Assembly (NCBI RefSeq): GCF_900116445.1
Contig: NZ_FPBH01000033.1
Coordinates: forward strand, 46,113 to 110,112
Reading direction: 5' to 3'
From: Paraburkholderia aspalathi
Lineage (GTDB): Bacteria; Pseudomonadota; Gammaproteobacteria; Burkholderiales; Burkholderiaceae
DNA: 64,000 nt
The notes under the pieces were generated by a model. The model had not been told where the DNA came from and did not search any database. It saw only the letters and a program-made list of their open reading frames with translations. The position numbers and the translations under genes were made by a program. Shown one piece after another: positions 29,021-37,910 of this stretch. Each line of letters starts with the position of its first letter. Position 1 is the first letter of the stretch.

Positions 29021-29061
29021 AAAAAGAAAAGGGCTTGCGACGCTGACGCGTGCAAGCCCTT
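29021..29061 (-). terminator. Intrinsic terminator of tRNA-Lys
   Basis: Read on the minus strand: AAGGGCTTGC and GCAAGCCCTT (29061-29052 and 29038-29029) form a 10-base stem, followed by TTCTTTTT. It lies 9 bases past the tRNA 3' end. Confidence 0.8.
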
Positions 29062-29069
29062 GAATCTTT

Positions 29070-29145
29070 TGGTAGGCCGTACGGGATTCGAACCTGTGAC
29101 CAACGGATTAAAAGTCCGCTGCTCTACCAGCTGAGCTAACGACCC
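29070..29145 (-). tRNA. tRNA-Lys (anticodon TTT)
   Basis: On the minus strand the 76-base sequence folds as a full cloverleaf: acceptor GGGTCGT with ACGGCCT, D arm GCTCAGCTGGTAGAGC, anticodon arm CGGACTTTTAATCCG with anticodon TTT, T arm ACAGGTTCGAATCCCGT, and an encoded CCA end. It lies between the Tol-Pal operon and its own terminator. Confidence 0.95.
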
Positions 29146-29228
29146 AAAAGAGAAGCGAGATTATAGCGATGACACCCGCAGGTTGTCAACCCATGGTGGT
29201 GGGTCGAGTTTTCCGCACTTCAGATAGT

Positions 29229-29260
29229 GAAAAGCCCAAGGTATCGCTACCCTGGGCTTT
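29229..29260 (-). terminator. Terminator of the Tol-Pal operon
   Basis: On the minus strand AAGCCCAGGGTA-GCGA-TACCTTGGGCTT forms a stem with one mismatch, then TTC. It is about 85 bases past the cpoB stop. Confidence 0.65.
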
Positions 29261-29344
29261 CCAGCGAGAGGCGCGCGTGACTATTGATTTGAAGACTGCG
29301 TGGCCACTGCGCGTTACATCAACTGCCAAACCTTGTACGGCTGA

Positions 29345-30103
29345 CTACTTGATCTGCGACAGCTTGCTCTGAGCCGACTGCGCGACGTCCGTGCCGCTGT
29401 ATTGCGCAACGATCTGCTCCAGCGTCTTCTTGGCCGCAGCCTTCTGACCTTGCTCGAGCTGATTGTTCGCAATCGCGAGCAACGCTTCCGGCGCACGCGG
29501 ATGCTGCGGATACTTGGCCACCACACCTTGCCAGGTCGCCGTCGAGCCCTTGTAGTCACGCAGCGCGTACAGCGCGTTGCCGAGCCAGTACTGCGCGGTC
29601 GGCTGGTAGGGGCTGTTCGGAAACTTGGCGATGAAGCTGCGGAACGACGCCGCCGCATTCTTGAAGTCGCCGTTGCGGAACTGCTGTGAAGCCGCGTTGA
29701 ACGAATCGGTTTCACCCGGCTGCACCTCACCCTGGACGCCGTCCACCGTCTGTTGCTGCGGCTCGAATTTCTTCAGGCGCGTGTCCAGGTCGGTGTAGTA
29801 GTCCTTCTGCTGCTTTTGCAGCGTGGTGAGTTGGTTGCCCATATCTTCGTTCTGCCCACGCAATGTCGCGACCTGCTGATTCAGCTGATCGAGGCGGTTG
29901 GACTGATCGAGGATCGTGCGTTGTGCGGCCGACAGCTGGCTCGACAGGCTATCGGTCTTCGAGCGCAGATCGAGAATGGCCTGACGGGCCTGATCGTCGT
30001 CGAAGATGCCTGCATGCGCGGGCACAGCCGCGAAGGCCGTGCCCGCGACGCAGGCCGCTGCGGCAAACCGCAGCCAGGAGAAACGATGCGTCATTCGGCT
30101 CAT
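29345..30103 (-). CDS. cpoB: Tol-Pal coordinating protein CpoB (YbgF)
   Basis: This periplasmic TPR protein coordinates peptidoglycan synthesis with outer-membrane constriction. It has about 252 residues. A signal peptide ends at VPAHA (about residue 31) before GIFDDDQARQAILDL. The N-terminal coiled-coil region (about 35-110, heptads rich in Leu/Gln) trimerises in the family. The C-terminal part has three tetratricopeptide repeats, with FPNSPYQPTAQYWLGNALYA as the clearest. It is the last gene of the tol-pal cluster, 10 bases after pal. Confidence 0.94.
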   Translation of the reverse strand: MSRMTHRFSWLRFAAAACVAGTAFAAVPAHAGIFDDDQARQAILDLRSKTDSLSSQLSAAQRTILDQSNRLDQLNQQVATLRGQNEDMGNQLTTLQKQQKDYYTDLDTRLKKFEPQQQTVDGVQGEVQPGETDSFNAASQQFRNGDFKNAAASFRSFIAKFPNSPYQPTAQYWLGNALYALRDYKGSTATWQGVVAKYPQHPRAPEALLAIANNQLEQGQKAAAKKTLEQIVAQYSGTDVAQSAQSKLSQIK

Positions 30104-30113
30104 CACCTGTTAC

Positions 30114-30623
30114 TTACTGTTGGTACACGAGGTCGGCGCGGCGGTTCTGTGCCCACGACGATTCGTCATGACCGGTAGCTTGCGGCTTTTCCTTGCCGAG
30201 GCTCACGGCTTCCATTTGCGAGTCCGTCACGCCCATCAGCGACAGCGAACGGCGAACCGCTTCTGCACGCTTCTGGCCGAGTGCCAGGTTGTATTCGCTG
30301 GTGCCGCGTTCGTCGGTGTTGCCCTGGATCAGGACGTGACGTTGCGGATGGCTCTTCAGGTATTGCGCGTGTTGTTGCAGCAGCGATTGATAGTCGTCCT
30401 TGACCGAGTAGCTGTCGAAGTCGAAGTAGATGCTGCGCTTGGCGAGCGGGCTGTTCGGATCGTTCAGCGGATCGACGTTGACCTGAGCGACATCGGTCGG
30501 ATTCGGTTGCGTCGAAACTGCGCCACCCTTGTTAGCGTTTTCGTCGAGCTTGACGCCCGAGTGACATGCGGCCAGCGCACCGACCATCAATACGGCAAAT
30601 GCGAAACGAAGTTTTGACATCAT
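30114..30623 (-). CDS. pal: Peptidoglycan-associated lipoprotein Pal
   Basis: Pal is the outer-membrane lipoprotein that binds peptidoglycan and is moved by TolB. It has 169 residues. The lipobox is VGALAAC followed by HSGVKLDENANKGG. The OmpA-like domain shows IYFDFDSYSVKDDY, LIQGNTDERGTSEYNLALGQ and RAEAVRRSL, with the conserved Asp and Arg for diaminopimelate binding. The ATG at 30623 has a good AAGGAGAG seven bases upstream; the upstream codons are not coding. Confidence 0.97.
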   Translation of the reverse strand: MMSKLRFAFAVLMVGALAACHSGVKLDENANKGGAVSTQPNPTDVAQVNVDPLNDPNSPLAKRSIYFDFDSYSVKDDYQSLLQQHAQYLKSHPQRHVLIQGNTDERGTSEYNLALGQKRAEAVRRSLSLMGVTDSQMEAVSLGKEKPQATGHDESSWAQNRRADLVYQQ

Positions 30624-30655
30624 TTTGTTACTCTCCTTGTGTTGTTGCATGAACG

Positions 30656-31948
30656 TTACTGCATAAACGGGCCCCAGGATGGCTCGCGTACGCTGCCACC
30701 CTGAACGGACAGGACCTGCCGAGTGCGACCATCGGTCGATACTGCGGCCAACACGCCACGGCCGTTCACCTCTGTGGCGTAAAGAATGTACTGACCGTTC
30801 GCCGCGAAGCTCGGCGATTCGTCGTGTGTGGTGTCCGTCAGGCCCGTTGCCGTGTTGCCTTGCAGGTCCTGGATATACAGCTTGAAGCCGCCGCCGACGC
30901 GCGAGATATAGGCGAGTTGCTTGCCGTCCGGGCTCACGCGCGGGCTGGTGTTGTAGCTGCCCGTGAAGGTCACGCGTTGCGCGGCGCCGGCGTTTTCGCC
31001 TTGGGCCGACATCTTGTAGATCTGCGGTTGACCGCCGCGGTCGCTGGTGAAATAGATCGACTGGCCGTCAGGAGAGAAGCACGGTTCGGTGTCGATCGAG
31101 CTGCCTTGCGTCAGGCGCCGCAGGCCGCTGCCGTCTGCATTGACGGCGAAAATCTGTGTGTTGCCGGTGCGTGAGAGCGCGACGGCTAGCGTGCGGCCGT
31201 CCGGCGACCATGCCGGCGCACTGTTGTTACCCTTCTGGTCCGATACGACCACGCGACGGCCCGTAGGCAGGTCGTGGATGTAGACGATCGGCTTCTTCTT
31301 TTCGAACGAAACGTAAGCGACCTTGGTGCCGTCAGGCGACCATGCCGGCGAGATGATCGGCTCGGGGCTCGACAGCGCGATGTGCGCGTCCTGGCCGTCC
31401 GAATCGGAGATCTGCAACTGATAACGGCCACCGGTCTTGATGACGTACGAGAGGCGCGTGGCGAACACGCCGCGGCCGCCCATCAGTTTCGCGTAGATAT
31501 AGTCCGCGACTTTGTGCGCACTCATGCGCAAGCCGCTTTCCGGGCTCACCAGCACGAGGCCACCCAGGCTTTCGCCCTTGACGGTGTCGTACAGCTTGAA
31601 GCGCACTTCGTACTGGCCGTTCGGCAAACGGTTCACGCTGCCCGACACGAACGCGTTGGCCCCCTTGGCCTTCCAGCTGCCGAGGTCGACGGAATCGGTT
31701 TCTGCGACGGGCGTGCTGCCCGCGTCGATATTCGTGAATTTGCCGCTGCGTTGCAGATCCTGACGCACGATCGTACTGACCTGCTGCGGCGAGTTCGCTT
31801 CATTGGCGAAATTCGCCGTTGCGATTGGAAACTGGGTGGACCCGACGCCTGTCACGAGGACGTTGAGTTGTGCGTGGGCGGCGCCGCCGACGGCGATCAA
31901 ACACGATGCTACAAGTGTCCGCAGGCCTAGCTTGGTCATCAAACTCAT
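30656..31948 (-). CDS. tolB: Tol-Pal translocation protein TolB
   Basis: TolB is a periplasmic beta-propeller that binds Pal and TolA. It has 430 residues. The signal peptide MSLMTKLGLRTLVASCLIA ends at AHAQ. The N-terminal domain follows, then six propeller blades with repeated WSPDGTKVAYVSFE, WSPDGRTLAV, FSPDGQSIYFTSDRGG, and VSPDGKQLAYIS motifs. A longer frame reaches 32032, but MSLMTKLG begins the signal peptide. It sits between tolA (139 bases upstream) and pal (32 bases). Confidence 0.97.
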   Translation of the reverse strand: MSLMTKLGLRTLVASCLIAVGGAAHAQLNVLVTGVGSTQFPIATANFANEANSPQQVSTIVRQDLQRSGKFTNIDAGSTPVAETDSVDLGSWKAKGANAFVSGSVNRLPNGQYEVRFKLYDTVKGESLGGLVLVSPESGLRMSAHKVADYIYAKLMGGRGVFATRLSYVIKTGGRYQLQISDSDGQDAHIALSSPEPIISPAWSPDGTKVAYVSFEKKKPIVYIHDLPTGRRVVVSDQKGNNSAPAWSPDGRTLAVALSRTGNTQIFAVNADGSGLRRLTQGSSIDTEPCFSPDGQSIYFTSDRGGQPQIYKMSAQGENAGAAQRVTFTGSYNTSPRVSPDGKQLAYISRVGGGFKLYIQDLQGNTATGLTDTTHDESPSFAANGQYILYATEVNGRGVLAAVSTDGRTRQVLSVQGGSVREPSWGPFMQ

Positions 31949-32087
31949 GCTGAATGGTTTCCCCAAAAACGGTTTTACTAACACTTCATGACAGCAGAGA
32001 GACCCGAAAACAACTAATTCGTTCCCGGCCACGCCGCGCTGGGCGGGGCGCGGCGTCTGCTGTCAACTGACTGTCAAACTGTTGCAA

Positions 32088-33080
32088 TCAACCTGCTGGG
32101 CGCAACGTAATCTTGAAGCTGGTCGGCGTCTTCCCGTCGATGTCCTGAGGCATCGGATTGGAACGCTGGACGGCCCGCAGTGCCGCATCGTCCCACGCCG
32201 AGTTACCGCTGCTGTGCGCGATCTGCGCGTCCAGCAGCGTGCCTGTCGGCGAGCAGCGCACGGAGATGACTGTCTCCAGACCTTCCGTTTCGCCACCCCA
32301 CGAGATGTTCGGACGCACCACACGGCGCACCTTGTCCGCGTAACCCGGCGATGTCGCCGTGCCACCCGAGCCGCTACCCGTGCCGCTCTTCGCAAGTCCA
32401 TTGCCGGTCGAGCCAGGAGCGCCCGCCGAACCTTGCATCTGGGCCAGCCGCGCACGACGTTCCGCGTCCAGCTTCTTGGCTTGTGCCGCTGCATCGGCCT
32501 GAGCCTTGGCCTTCGCCGCTTTCTGCGCATCAGCCTTCTTCTGCGCCTCAGCGTCGGCCTGTTTCTGCTGTTCCTGTTGCTGCTTTTGCTGATCGGCCAA
32601 TTGCTGTTGTTTCAGCTTGTCGGCCTGCTGCTGTTGCTGTTGTTGCAACTGTTTCTGCTTGGCAGCCGCTGCTTTTTGCGCAGCCTGATCGGCCGCCAGT
32701 TGCTGCTGGCGCTTCGCCTCGGCCTCCTGCTGGGCCTGCAGTTTCTGCTGACGCAGTTGCTCGGCCAGTTGCGCCTGACGGGCCGCTTCCTGCTGCTGGC
32801 GTTTCTTTTCCTGCAGCGCGATGTCGGCCTGTTCGTCCGGCAGCGGCGGGGCAGGGGCAACCGGCACAGGCGGCGGTGGGGGCGGGCGCGGAATAGCCGA
32901 ATCCGGCACCTCGGTCCACAGTTCTGCTTCCGCGCCTTCAGGCGTGCTGTTCTGCCATTGAATGCCGTGATACAGGAAGAACCCGAGCAGCGCGTGCATC
33001 ACCAGGGCGAACACAAAGGCTCGCCAGGTGCCGCGTTCACGCGGCGGCTGAAGCGGGTATTCGGAATTCTTGCGGATCAT
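32088..33080 (-). CDS. tolA: TolA envelope-spanning protein
   Basis: TolA joins the inner-membrane TolQR motor to TolB-Pal. It has 330 residues: a short cytoplasmic N-terminus, one TM helix (FVFALVMHALLGFFLYHGIQ, about 22-41), a proline-rich stretch (PPPPPPVPVAPAPP), and a long helix of about 130 residues very rich in Gln, Lys and Ala. The C-terminal TolA/TonB-like domain has the two-strand end TGTLLDAQIAHSSGNSAWDD and SNPMPQDIDGKTPTSFKITL. It overlaps tolR by 4 bases. The Gln-rich repeat makes the other strand look like Leu-rich coding sequence, which it is not. Confidence 0.95.
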   Translation of the reverse strand: MIRKNSEYPLQPPRERGTWRAFVFALVMHALLGFFLYHGIQWQNSTPEGAEAELWTEVPDSAIPRPPPPPPVPVAPAPPLPDEQADIALQEKKRQQQEAARQAQLAEQLRQQKLQAQQEAEAKRQQQLAADQAAQKAAAAKQKQLQQQQQQQADKLKQQQLADQQKQQQEQQKQADAEAQKKADAQKAAKAKAQADAAAQAKKLDAERRARLAQMQGSAGAPGSTGNGLAKSGTGSGSGGTATSPGYADKVRRVVRPNISWGGETEGLETVISVRCSPTGTLLDAQIAHSSGNSAWDDAALRAVQRSNPMPQDIDGKTPTSFKITLRPAG

Positions 33081-33520
33081 TGTGATTTGACGAGCAATCC
33101 AACGCGCTTGACACCCTGAGCCTTCAACTCGGACATCACGTTCATCACGACTTCGTACTTCACGGTCTTGTCGGCGGCGATCACGACAGGTTGGTCAGGG
33201 TGCGATTGCGCACGGTCGGCGATAAAGCCGTGCAGATCGGCCTTGGTCATGTCTTCCTGCTGCTGCGCGCCCGCGTCGTCCTTGTATTTGACGCTCATAT
33301 TGCCGTCTGCGCGAATATTGACGATCACCGGCGGGGTCTGCTGCTGAGGCGCGGAGCCGCCGACGGTCGGCAGATTGACGATCGACGGGGCGACGAGCGG
33401 CGCGGTCACCATGAAGATCACGAGTAGCACGAGCATCACGTCGATGTACGGCACGACATTGATGTCGGCCATCGCGCGGCGCTGACGGGAGCCGCGCATG
33501 CTGGAGGAAGAGCCTGCCAT
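33077..33520 (-). CDS. tolR: TolR (ExbD-type) motor protein
   Basis: TolR has one membrane helix and forms the proton channel with TolQ. It has 147 residues. The helix is in INVVPYIDVMLVLLVIFMVT, with the conserved membrane Asp in YIDVML. The periplasmic domain is typical (VNIRADGNMSVKYKDD, DQPVVIAADKTVKYEVVMNVM, GVKRVGLLVKS). It lies 10 bases after tolQ and overlaps tolA by 4 bases. Confidence 0.96.
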   Translation of the reverse strand: MAGSSSSMRGSRQRRAMADINVVPYIDVMLVLLVIFMVTAPLVAPSIVNLPTVGGSAPQQQTPPVIVNIRADGNMSVKYKDDAGAQQQEDMTKADLHGFIADRAQSHPDQPVVIAADKTVKYEVVMNVMSELKAQGVKRVGLLVKSQ

Positions 33521-33530
33521 CGTGGACTCC

Positions 33531-34208
33531 TTACTGTGCCTGACGCTGCAAAATGTTCGAGAACTCTTCGATGAAGGTCTCGAAGCGGATCGCCAGACGG
33601 TCGATGTCGTGTGCGTAGCGGTTGTAGGCGACCACGGCCGGAATCGCCGCGAACAGGCCGATTGCGGTAGCGGTCAGCGCTTCGGCAATGCCTGGAGCTA
33701 CGTTCGCAAGCGTAGCCTGCTGCACGTTGGCGAGGCCGCGGAACGCATTCATGATCCCCCACACCGTGCCGAACAGACCGATATACGGGCTGACCGAGCC
33801 GACCGACGCGAGAAATGCCAGATTTGCCTCGAGCACGTCCATTTCACGCTGGAACGCGGCGCGCATGGCGCGGCGTGCGCCATCGAGAATCGCGCCCGAA
33901 TCGTTCAAGCGCTTTTCCTTGCCCTTCAGGAATTCGCGCATGCCGGACTCGAAAATCCGCTCCAGTGCGCCGATCGTGTGGCGGTTGTTCGCGGCGCTCT
34001 GATAGAGCGCCTGCAGGTCGCCGCCCGACCAGAAATCGCGTTCGAAGCGTTCAGTTTGCGCGCGCGCCCGGCGGATCGCAAACCACTTGCGGAAGATGAA
34101 AGTCCACGACAACAGCGACAGCAGAAGCAGCAGCGCCATGACGGCCTGCGCCAGCAGGCTCGCATTGAGTACGAGAGAAACGATCGACAGATCTTGTGTA
34201 GTGTTCAT
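33531..34208 (-). CDS. tolQ: TolQ (ExbB-type) motor protein
   Basis: TolQ is the proton-conducting stator of Tol-Pal. It has 225 residues and three membrane helices: LVLNASLLAQAVMALLLLLS near the N-terminus, then SVGSVSPYIGLFGTVWGIMN, and IAEALTATAIGLFAAIPAVV, the last two with the family's Thr/Gly residues. It is the first gene of the tolQRAB-pal-cpoB set; the 155-base gap to ybgC could hold an added promoter. Confidence 0.97.
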   Translation of the reverse strand: MNTTQDLSIVSLVLNASLLAQAVMALLLLLSLLSWTFIFRKWFAIRRARAQTERFERDFWSGGDLQALYQSAANNRHTIGALERIFESGMREFLKGKEKRLNDSGAILDGARRAMRAAFQREMDVLEANLAFLASVGSVSPYIGLFGTVWGIMNAFRGLANVQQATLANVAPGIAEALTATAIGLFAAIPAVVAYNRYAHDIDRLAIRFETFIEEFSNILQRQAQ

Positions 34209-34363
34209 AAAGGTTCGTTTTAACGTCCCGGAAGGGGGCGTCCGGCTGCAAGGTCACTCGAAGCTTGCCGTGAGCAAAACGGAAGCATCGGCGATATTGC
34301 AAGCCGAACCATGCTTTGTGTTGCTTGATCGATACGAGTTCACTGGCCCCGTAACAACGGGGT

Positions 34364-34834
34364 TCAGTCGTTGTCCGTTGACATGCCACCGTCGTTCACG
34401 CCCGGCCCACGCCGCAAAGCCGCGAGAACCGGCGGAGGAATCGCGACCGGCCGCAGCGCAATGCGCTCGACGCAGCCGACCCGGATGGAACCGGTAGCAA
34501 GCAGCGTGCCGTCCCGCCACGCTTCCTGCGCAAAATCGACCGACGCGCGGCCAAGACGTTCGATTCGGCTCACCACTTTGACGACATCGTCGAGCCGGGC
34601 CGGTGCCCGATAGTCGACTGCGGTGCTGCGCACGATGAAAATTGCGCCCGATTCGCCGGCGAGACGGTTCTGGTCGACGCCGCACGCGCGTAGCCATTCG
34701 GTGCGCGCACGTTCGAAAAACTTCAGATAATTCGCGTAAAACACGATGCCGCCGGCGTCGGTATCTTCGTAGTACACGCGGATTGGCCACGTGAAGCCGA
34801 TTTCCGTGCCGGGCTGGCTGGTCGACATATTCAT
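34364..34834 (-). CDS. ybgC: Acyl-CoA thioesterase YbgC
   Basis: A hotdog-fold thioesterase, conserved as the first gene of the tol-pal cluster. It has about 156 residues. The catalytic region is RVYYEDTDAGGIVFYANYLKF with Asp in the conserved position, followed by FERARTEWLRA. The ATG at 34834 is chosen; 34828 is possible. Just after the stop a small stem, CCCCG with CGGGG (34347-34362), separates it from tolQ. Confidence 0.92.
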   Translation of the reverse strand: MNMSTSQPGTEIGFTWPIRVYYEDTDAGGIVFYANYLKFFERARTEWLRACGVDQNRLAGESGAIFIVRSTAVDYRAPARLDDVVKVVSRIERLGRASVDFAQEAWRDGTLLATGSIRVGCVERIALRPVAIPPPVLAALRRGPGVNDGGMSTDND

Positions 34835-34913
34835 GCGGCGCATTTTACCGGAACGCACACCCCGAGGTCTGTTTCAAGATGTGCGCCCCGTCTGGCGGGC
34901 CTCAGCCGGGATT

Positions 34914-35660
34914 TCAGCCGCGATGAACGGACAAAGCGGAGAAGGATTGGGCCACCGGCATCAGCTCGATCGTGTTGATGTTGACGTGAGCGGGACGCGT
35001 GGCGATCCAGTAGATCGAGTCGGCGATATCTTCGGGTGTCAGCGGTTGTACGTTCTCGTACATCTTGGCCGCTTTTTCGTCGTTGCCGCGGAAACGCACG
35101 TTCGAGAACTCGGTGCCGCCGCACAGGCCCGGCTCGATGTCCGTCACGCGCAGTGCCGTGCCGGCCAGATCGGCCCGCAGATTCAGGCTGAACTGGCGCA
35201 CGAACGCCTTGGTTGCGCCGTACACGTTGCCGCCCGCGTAAGGCCAACTGCCGGCCGCCGAGCCCAGATTGAAAATGTGCCCGCGGTTGCGCTCCACCAT
35301 GCCGGGCAGGAGCGCATGCGTGACCTGCACGAGGCCTGTGCAGTTGGTCTCGATCATGGTGTTCCACTCGTCCAGACTCGCTCTTTGCGCCGGTTCGATG
35401 CCGAGCGCGAGGCCGGCGTTATTGACGAGCACGTCGAGTGCGGCGAAATCGGCGGGCAGCGAGGCCGGCACGGCCTCGACGGCGGCGCGGTCGCGCACGT
35501 CGAGTTCATACGGCAGAAGGGCATCGCCGAGTTCGTCGGCGAGTGCCTGCAGGCGGTCCTTGCGGCGCGCGGTGGCGACGACACGATGGCCGCCCTTGAC
35601 AAAAGCACGAGCGATAGCGGCGCCAAATCCTGCGGACGCTCCGGTGACGAACACGATCAT
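34914..35660 (-). CDS. Short-chain dehydrogenase (YdfG-like SDR)
   Basis: A 248-residue NADP-dependent SDR. The cofactor motif is TGASAGFG (6-13) with Arg residues after beta-2 (ATARRKDR), then NNAG (80-83), Ser134, Tyr147 and Lys151 (YGATK). This pattern, and GTEFSNVRF near the C-terminus, resemble E. coli YdfG, which acts on serine, threonine and 3-hydroxy acids. The substrate here is not proven. The ATG at 35660 follows CAGGGA. The same open frame runs far upstream antisense to glyA, which is not coding. Confidence 0.9.
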   Translation of the reverse strand: MIVFVTGASAGFGAAIARAFVKGGHRVVATARRKDRLQALADELGDALLPYELDVRDRAAVEAVPASLPADFAALDVLVNNAGLALGIEPAQRASLDEWNTMIETNCTGLVQVTHALLPGMVERNRGHIFNLGSAAGSWPYAGGNVYGATKAFVRQFSLNLRADLAGTALRVTDIEPGLCGGTEFSNVRFRGNDEKAAKMYENVQPLTPEDIADSIYWIATRPAHVNINTIELMPVAQSFSALSVHRG

Positions 35661-35902
35661 TGCAGTTCCCTGGTTGGTAGGAGAGAAAGGCCCCAAGCCT
35701 ACTTCCAATGCGGCGCTGCGGCAAGGATGAACCAGTCGCACGAGTGGCTGCGGCAATGACGCGGAGCGGCTTCCGGGCGCGCTTTCATCAGACGTTTGTG
35801 TGCCGCTCGCAGCGGCGCCAGGACCGGCTTCGCGAGCATCCGCGGGCCCGGCAGGAAGCCGGTTGCCTATTCGATCCTCTTCCAATAAACTAACGCGCTC
35901 AT
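35661..35902. other. Intergenic region upstream of the glyA riboswitch
   Basis: About 240 bases without a gene. It must contain the promoter for the riboswitch-glyA transcript; TTGCCT is seen shortly before the riboswitch with an AT-rich CCAATAAAC further on, which is only a weak candidate. A short inverted repeat, AACCGGC-like arms around 35825-35866 (CCGGCTTCGCGAG with GAAGCCGG), is also present. Confidence 0.35.
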
Positions 35903-36001
35903 CCCTGCGTGACTGGCGATAGAACCGATTCGAGCAATCGGGTTCAAGGTGGAGCAACCCACCGTGAAGCGCAGGGAGCCGTTTTGCCGTTCGCCTGGGC
36001 A
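35903..36001 (+). promoter_or_regulatory. ZTP (pfl) riboswitch in the glyA leader
   Basis: The element begins CCCTGCG (35903-35909), followed by TGACTGGCG. The 3' part of this subdomain has a hairpin GGTGG-AGCAA-CCCACC, then the CGCAGGG arm (35970-35976) that closes the P1 stem. After that comes GAGCCG-TTTT-GCCG and TCGCCTGGGCA, the hallmark terminal segment of the pfl motif. The class senses ZMP/ZTP, signals of 10-formyl-tetrahydrofolate shortage, and is known upstream of glyA and purine genes. About 170 bases lie between its end and the glyA start. I see a long-range stem (36029-36039 with 36074-36083), but no T-rich terminator. Confidence 0.88.
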
Positions 36002-36173
36002 GCCGTGATCCGCGCGCATTGATCTGCGCTGACGGTGGCTGTCCTGCCTCGCGTGTGCGGCGACTCTCCATCCGCCACGTCAGGGCTGGCCCAGCCGCCA
36101 GCAGCGCTGCGTACCCTCTACGCAAGATTCGGCGCACGATCCGGTCAACCTGCACACACTCAACGGAATCCGT

Positions 36174-37421
36174 ATGTTTGATAGAGCCCAAAGCACCATC
36201 GCCAACGTCGATCCTGAACTCTGGAAGGTCATCGAGCAGGAAAACCGCCGTCAGGAAGAGCACATCGAACTGATCGCGTCGGAAAACTACACGAGTCCGG
36301 CCGTGATGGCTGCGCAAGGCTCGCAACTCACCAACAAGTACGCCGAAGGGTATCCGGGCAAGCGTTACTACGGCGGTTGCGAGTTCGTGGACGTCGCCGA
36401 GCAGCTGGCGATCGACCGCGTTAAGCAACTGTTCGGCGCCGACGCCGCCAACGTGCAGCCGAACTCCGGTTCGCAGGCGAACCAGGGCGTGTTCTTCGCC
36501 ATGCTCAAGCCGGGTGACACGATCATGGGCATGAGCCTCGCGCACGGCGGTCACCTCACGCATGGTTCGCCGGTCAACATGTCGGGCAAGTGGTTCAACG
36601 TGGTGAGCTATGGCCTCAACGAAGCCGAAGACATCGACTACGACGCTGCTGAGAAACTGGCTCAGGAACACAAGCCGAAGCTGATCGTGGCCGGCGCGTC
36701 GGCGTTTTCGCTGCGCATCGACTTTGAACGGATGTCGAAGATCGCCAAGTCGGTCGGCGCGTATTTCATGGTCGACATGGCGCACTATGCCGGCCTCGTC
36801 GCCGCTGGCGTCTACCCGAACCCGGTGCCGCACGCTGATTTCGTCACCACCACCACGCACAAGAGCCTGCGCGGCCCGCGCGGCGGCGTGATCCTGATGA
36901 AGGCCGAGTTCGAAAAGCAGATCAATTCGGCAATTTTCCCGGGCATTCAAGGTGGTCCGCTGATGCACGTGATCGCCGGTAAGGCCGTCGCGTTCAAGGA
37001 AGCGCTGTCGCCGGAGTTCAAGGCGTATCAGCAACAGGTCGTCGAGAACGCGCGCGTGCTGGCGGAAACGCTGGTCAAGCGCGGGCTGCGCATCGTCTCC
37101 GGTCGCACTGAAAGCCATGTGATGCTGGTCGACCTGCGCGCGAAGAAAATCACCGGCAAAGCAGCGGAAGCGGCGCTCGGCGCGGCACACATCACGGTCA
37201 ACAAGAACGCGATTCCGAACGACCCGGAAAAGCCGTTCGTTACGAGCGGTGTGCGTCTCGGCTCGCCGGCCATGACCACGCGTGGCTTTGGCGTGAAGGA
37301 AGCGGAGCAGGTAGGTAACCTGATCGCCGACGTGCTGGACAACCCGGAAGACGCAGCCACGATCGAACGTGTGCGCGCGCAAGTCGCCGAGCTGACCCAG
37401 CGCTTCCCGGTTTACCGCTAA
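36174..37421 (+). CDS. glyA: Serine hydroxymethyltransferase
   Basis: GlyA converts serine and tetrahydrofolate to glycine and 5,10-methylene-THF, the main source of one-carbon units. It has 415 residues with ELIASENYTSPAVMAAQGS, KYAEGYPGKRYYGGCEF, and the PLP-binding TTTHKSLRGPRGG (Lys230 by this numbering). It is full length. Expression is likely raised by the ZTP riboswitch upstream. nrdR follows by 6 bases. Confidence 0.98.
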   Translation: MFDRAQSTIANVDPELWKVIEQENRRQEEHIELIASENYTSPAVMAAQGSQLTNKYAEGYPGKRYYGGCEFVDVAEQLAIDRVKQLFGADAANVQPNSGSQANQGVFFAMLKPGDTIMGMSLAHGGHLTHGSPVNMSGKWFNVVSYGLNEAEDIDYDAAEKLAQEHKPKLIVAGASAFSLRIDFERMSKIAKSVGAYFMVDMAHYAGLVAAGVYPNPVPHADFVTTTTHKSLRGPRGGVILMKAEFEKQINSAIFPGIQGGPLMHVIAGKAVAFKEALSPEFKAYQQQVVENARVLAETLVKRGLRIVSGRTESHVMLVDLRAKKITGKAAEAALGAAHITVNKNAIPNDPEKPFVTSGVRLGSPAMTTRGFGVKEAEQVGNLIADVLDNPEDAATIERVRAQVAELTQRFPVYR

Positions 37422-37427
37422 GCCGCC

Positions 37428-37910
37428 ATGCACTGCCCCTTCTGCCGTCACGCCGATACGCAAGTTGTGGATTCCCGCGTATCCGAAGACGGCGCGACGA
37501 TTCGCCGGCGCCGCCGCTGCCCGGCCTGCGACAAACGTTTCACGACGTATGAGCGGGTTGAGCTGGCGTTGCCGTCGGTCGTCAAGAAGGACGGCAGCCG
37601 CACGGAATTCGATCGCCGCAAGATCGTCGCAAGCATGCAACTGGCGCTGCGTAAGCGGCCAGTGGCAGCGGACGCGATCGATGCGGCAGTCGCCCGCATC
37701 GAGTATCAACTGCTCGGCAGCGGCGAGCGCGAGGTGCGCAGCGAGCGCCTCGGCGAACTCGTGATGAACGAGTTGCGTGCGCTCGACACGATTGCCTATG
37801 TTCGTTTCGCCTCTGTCTACCGGCGCTTCGAAGACGTCTCCGAATTCGAGGACGTGATCGAGGAATTTCGCCGCGCCTCCTCTCCTCCCAAGCCGTCCCG
37901 CAAGCGCTGA
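37428..37910 (+). CDS. nrdR: Transcriptional repressor NrdR
   Basis: NrdR senses dATP/ATP and represses ribonucleotide reductase genes. It has 160 residues: an N-terminal zinc ribbon (CPFC ... CPAC, residues 3-6 and 31-34), followed by an ATP-cone (VVKKDGSRTEFDRRKIVASM, ALRKRPV). Normal length is about 150-160. The glyA-nrdR pairing is common in proteobacteria. The C-terminal end is basic and Ser/Pro-rich. Confidence 0.96.
   Translation: MHCPFCRHADTQVVDSRVSEDGATIRRRRRCPACDKRFTTYERVELALPSVVKKDGSRTEFDRRKIVASMQLALRKRPVAADAIDAAVARIEYQLLGSGEREVRSERLGELVMNELRALDTIAYVRFASVYRRFEDVSEFEDVIEEFRRASSPPKPSRKR

Noticed and set aside
32450..32860. Leu-rich membrane protein on the plus strand over tolA
   Set aside because: It is the reverse complement of the Gln/Lys/Ala-rich TolA helix.
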